From the NCBI RefSeq assembly GCF_963576545.1, contig NC_083653.1:18751639-18815638 (forward strand): a stretch of 64,000 nt of DNA. Direction: 5' to 3'. Below are positions 62,809 to 64,000 of the stretch, piece after piece; the first letter of the stretch is position 1; each line of letters starts with the position of its first letter. The DNA is from Limanda limanda (lineage: Eukaryota; Chordata; Actinopteri; Pleuronectiformes; Pleuronectidae). Made by a program: the position numbers and the translations under genes. A model generated the notes under the pieces. That model searched no databases. It was not told the DNA's origin and saw nothing but the letters and a program-made list of their open reading frames with translations.

Positions 62809-63209
62809 GGTGAATCATGTTATCTGTGTTCCTTTGATGAAGGCTTTTTATATCCTCATGCACAAGCTTCACTCAGGGTTACCTTGACTCTGAGTTGATT
62901 GAACTAAGTGTTATCACCTGTTCTGAAACCGAAAACTTAGAGTTTGACAGCTCAGAGTTGCTCAACCCAGAGTTAAGGTTTTAACTCAGAGTTTGTTGAA
63001 CCTGCTTTGTGAAACGGGCCCCAGGTGGTATATTTCTGCAGGCGGAGACACTCCCCCCTGACACCAATGAACATCCAGGGATTGGATATCGAGACAGTGA
63101 CTTCTTATCAGTACCTGGGTGCTCATCTGCACAACACCTGGACTGGACTGATCATGCCAGTGCATTCTTTAAGTTTGGCAAGTTTCAAGATATTGTACTC
63201 CAGAAATGT

Positions 63210-63766
63210 TGAGAAAATTAAAGGTAAAATTGACAATCTTCATTTTAGCACTCGGCACTTGCTCATAAAACATATTATTAGGGCAGAATGACAAAAAGTT
63301 TCAGGGTTGTAGCTTAAGCATGCATATATAAAATGTCACCATAATTGCCATCAGTGTAAATTCTCAACGTCATAGTTGTCAACGATATTGTTTTCAGTGT
63401 TTACTATTTTTAACAGGAGTGAATGCTGTTTAAAGAGATACGTGCAGCGAAAAGAGCCAATAACCCCCCACAGACTCTAACATAAAATAGAAGTGAGCTT
63501 GCACAAACGTTTGGAGGACAATTCATTAATCAACGGTTTTTATCTGATGTCTCGGCAGAATCAGTTATAAGCCGATAACAGATGTATTGTAAAAATATAG
63601 TGCAGGTGCACGTGTACTAACATCCTTTACTCAGTTATAATTTGGAGTCAAAGTCTCTCGGTAACTCTTAATGACTGACATAAAATTCAGGGTCAAACGG
63701 TCATATTCCTTGTCAAGGAGCACATTTAAACCAAACCAGCAACATCTGCTTGTGTCATTCAGCAGG
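63210..63766. other. Spacer upstream of the final gene
   Basis: No exon recognised. A TATA-like TTTAAA lies at 63725-63730, some 40 bp before the ATG of the next gene. It is weak evidence for a promoter. Confidence 0.35.
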
Positions 63767-64000
63767 ATGGTGGACAGAGTGCTGTTGTGGTTCGGACTGG
63801 TGGCTCTGGCCACTTCATTTACTGTAAGTTTTTATTCATCAATTATTGATAGTGAGTGTGATGTTGTTGTTAATTTAGTGATAACTTGCACTTGTTATCA
63901 TTTTTTTGCAGATACCAGTCTCCCCTAAGGTACATGGTACGTACATTAATGCTATTTAATACAAGAAATACAAATTGTTGAACAGAAAAAAGTTGTTCAG
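63767..64000 (+). CDS. Unidentified secreted protein, first exons only
   Basis: ATG at 63767 (AGG before it) opens 19 codons, MVDRVLLWFGLVALATSFT, a good signal peptide: one charged residue, then a leucine-rich core, then small residues. The exon ends exactly at ACT|GTAAGT (63823). An acceptor TTTTTTTGCAG ends at 63911, and the next exon starts 'IPVSPK' in phase 0. Donor choice is open: AAG|GTACAT (about 63,929) or ATG|GTACGT (about 63,938). The gene runs out of the window. An in-frame ATG at 63671 would add 32 residues and bury the signal peptide, so the later start is preferred. A signal-peptide exon ending in phase 0 with a short second exon is seen in several small secreted families, including the SCPP (osteopontin-type) genes, but I cannot identify this one. 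Confidence 0.6.

Larger units (their letters stand above)
59605..63021. mobile_element. PIF/Harbinger transposon, 3.4 kb
   Basis: Ends GGGCCCGTTTCACAAAGCAG and its inverse CTGCTTTGTGAAACGGGCCC, continuing as GTT(T/C)A(G/A). The flanks are CTG (59602-59604) and CAG (63022-63024), the CWG target of the superfamily with one middle-base change. The uninterrupted LINE frame EEL-VVYF confirms the borders. It encodes the two standard genes of the group in opposite directions: a DDE transposase (plus strand) and a Myb/SANT-like protein (minus strand). The subterminal text is rich in 'actcagagtt' and 'aactctgagt' words at both ends, likely binding sites for the Myb-like protein. Confidence 0.95.
58960..63206 (+). 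pseudogene. LINE reverse transcriptase fragment, split twice
   Basis: Three pieces of one LINE frame are visible. 58960-59017 ends in codons for 'LEYRGVT'. 59535-59601 encodes 'QDFVDWCQ' (then an in-frame TGA) and 'NCLQINAGKTEEL'. 63025-63206 gives 'VVYFCRRRHSPLTPMNIQGL' and 'DIETVTSYQYLGAHLHN', with a frame change before 'LDWTDHASAFFKFGKFQ'. This is the C-terminal side of a Rex/L2/CR1-like reverse transcriptase. The joins are interrupted by a solo LTR and by a Harbinger transposon. The stop and frameshift show it was inactive. Confidence 0.85.

Overview
The window looks like nuclear DNA of a ray-finned (teleost, probably percomorph) fish. The evidence is spliced vertebrate genes with GT-AG introns, a eukaryotic tRNA, long CA/TG microsatellites, and many typical teleost mobile elements (PIF/Harbinger, hAT, TTAA-flanked elements, solo LTRs, L2/CR1/Rex-like LINE pieces, tRNA-derived SINEs). 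No bacterial operon, CRISPR array or plasmid feature is present.

Layout. 1-37,000: I found no host gene. This is AT-rich intergenic DNA with dead LINE pieces (5.5-6.0 and 21.3-21.8 kb), SINEs (7.4-8.1 kb), a TTAA-flanked element (10.6-11.1 kb), a solo LTR (13.0-13.8 kb), CA repeats and telomere-like repeats (18.6-21.0 kb), and a striking nest at 23.9-26.9 kb. There a solo LTR (5-bp duplication AAGAG) is split by a Harbinger-type element (duplication TTA), which itself holds a hAT element (8-bp duplication GTCATGAT) and a Harbinger MITE (duplication TTA). The hAT element carries a ~350-bp, extremely GC-rich, self-complementary block. 37,000-40,500: MGAT2, an intronless Golgi glycosyltransferase gene. 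41,000-48,300: BROX, an ESCRT-associated BRO1-domain protein with a C-terminal CAAX box, rebuilt here from 12 coding exons (410 aa). 48,500-54,000: repeats, a broken coiled-coil reading frame, and a 764-bp hAT element that still encodes a BED zinc finger. 54,600-56,630: a FAM177 gene, probably FAM177B, 5 coding exons (184 aa). 56,750-57,450: a DNA element with GTAA duplications and a G20 run. 57,684-57,765: tRNA-Ser(GCU) on the minus strand. 58,950-63,200: an old LINE interrupted first by a solo LTR and then by a 3.4-kb Harbinger transposon with an intact-looking transposase. 63,767-end: the first exons of an unidentified secreted protein running off the window.

The host genes are unrelated in function: N-glycan branching, ESCRT/nuclear-envelope membrane work, and a small protein of unclear role. 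BROX next to a FAM177 gene matches the human BROX-FAM177B neighbourhood, so that pair looks like conserved synteny. Most of the unusual content is in the nested mobile elements. In several of them, target-site duplications or restored reading frames of the interrupted host element fix the insertion points to the base.
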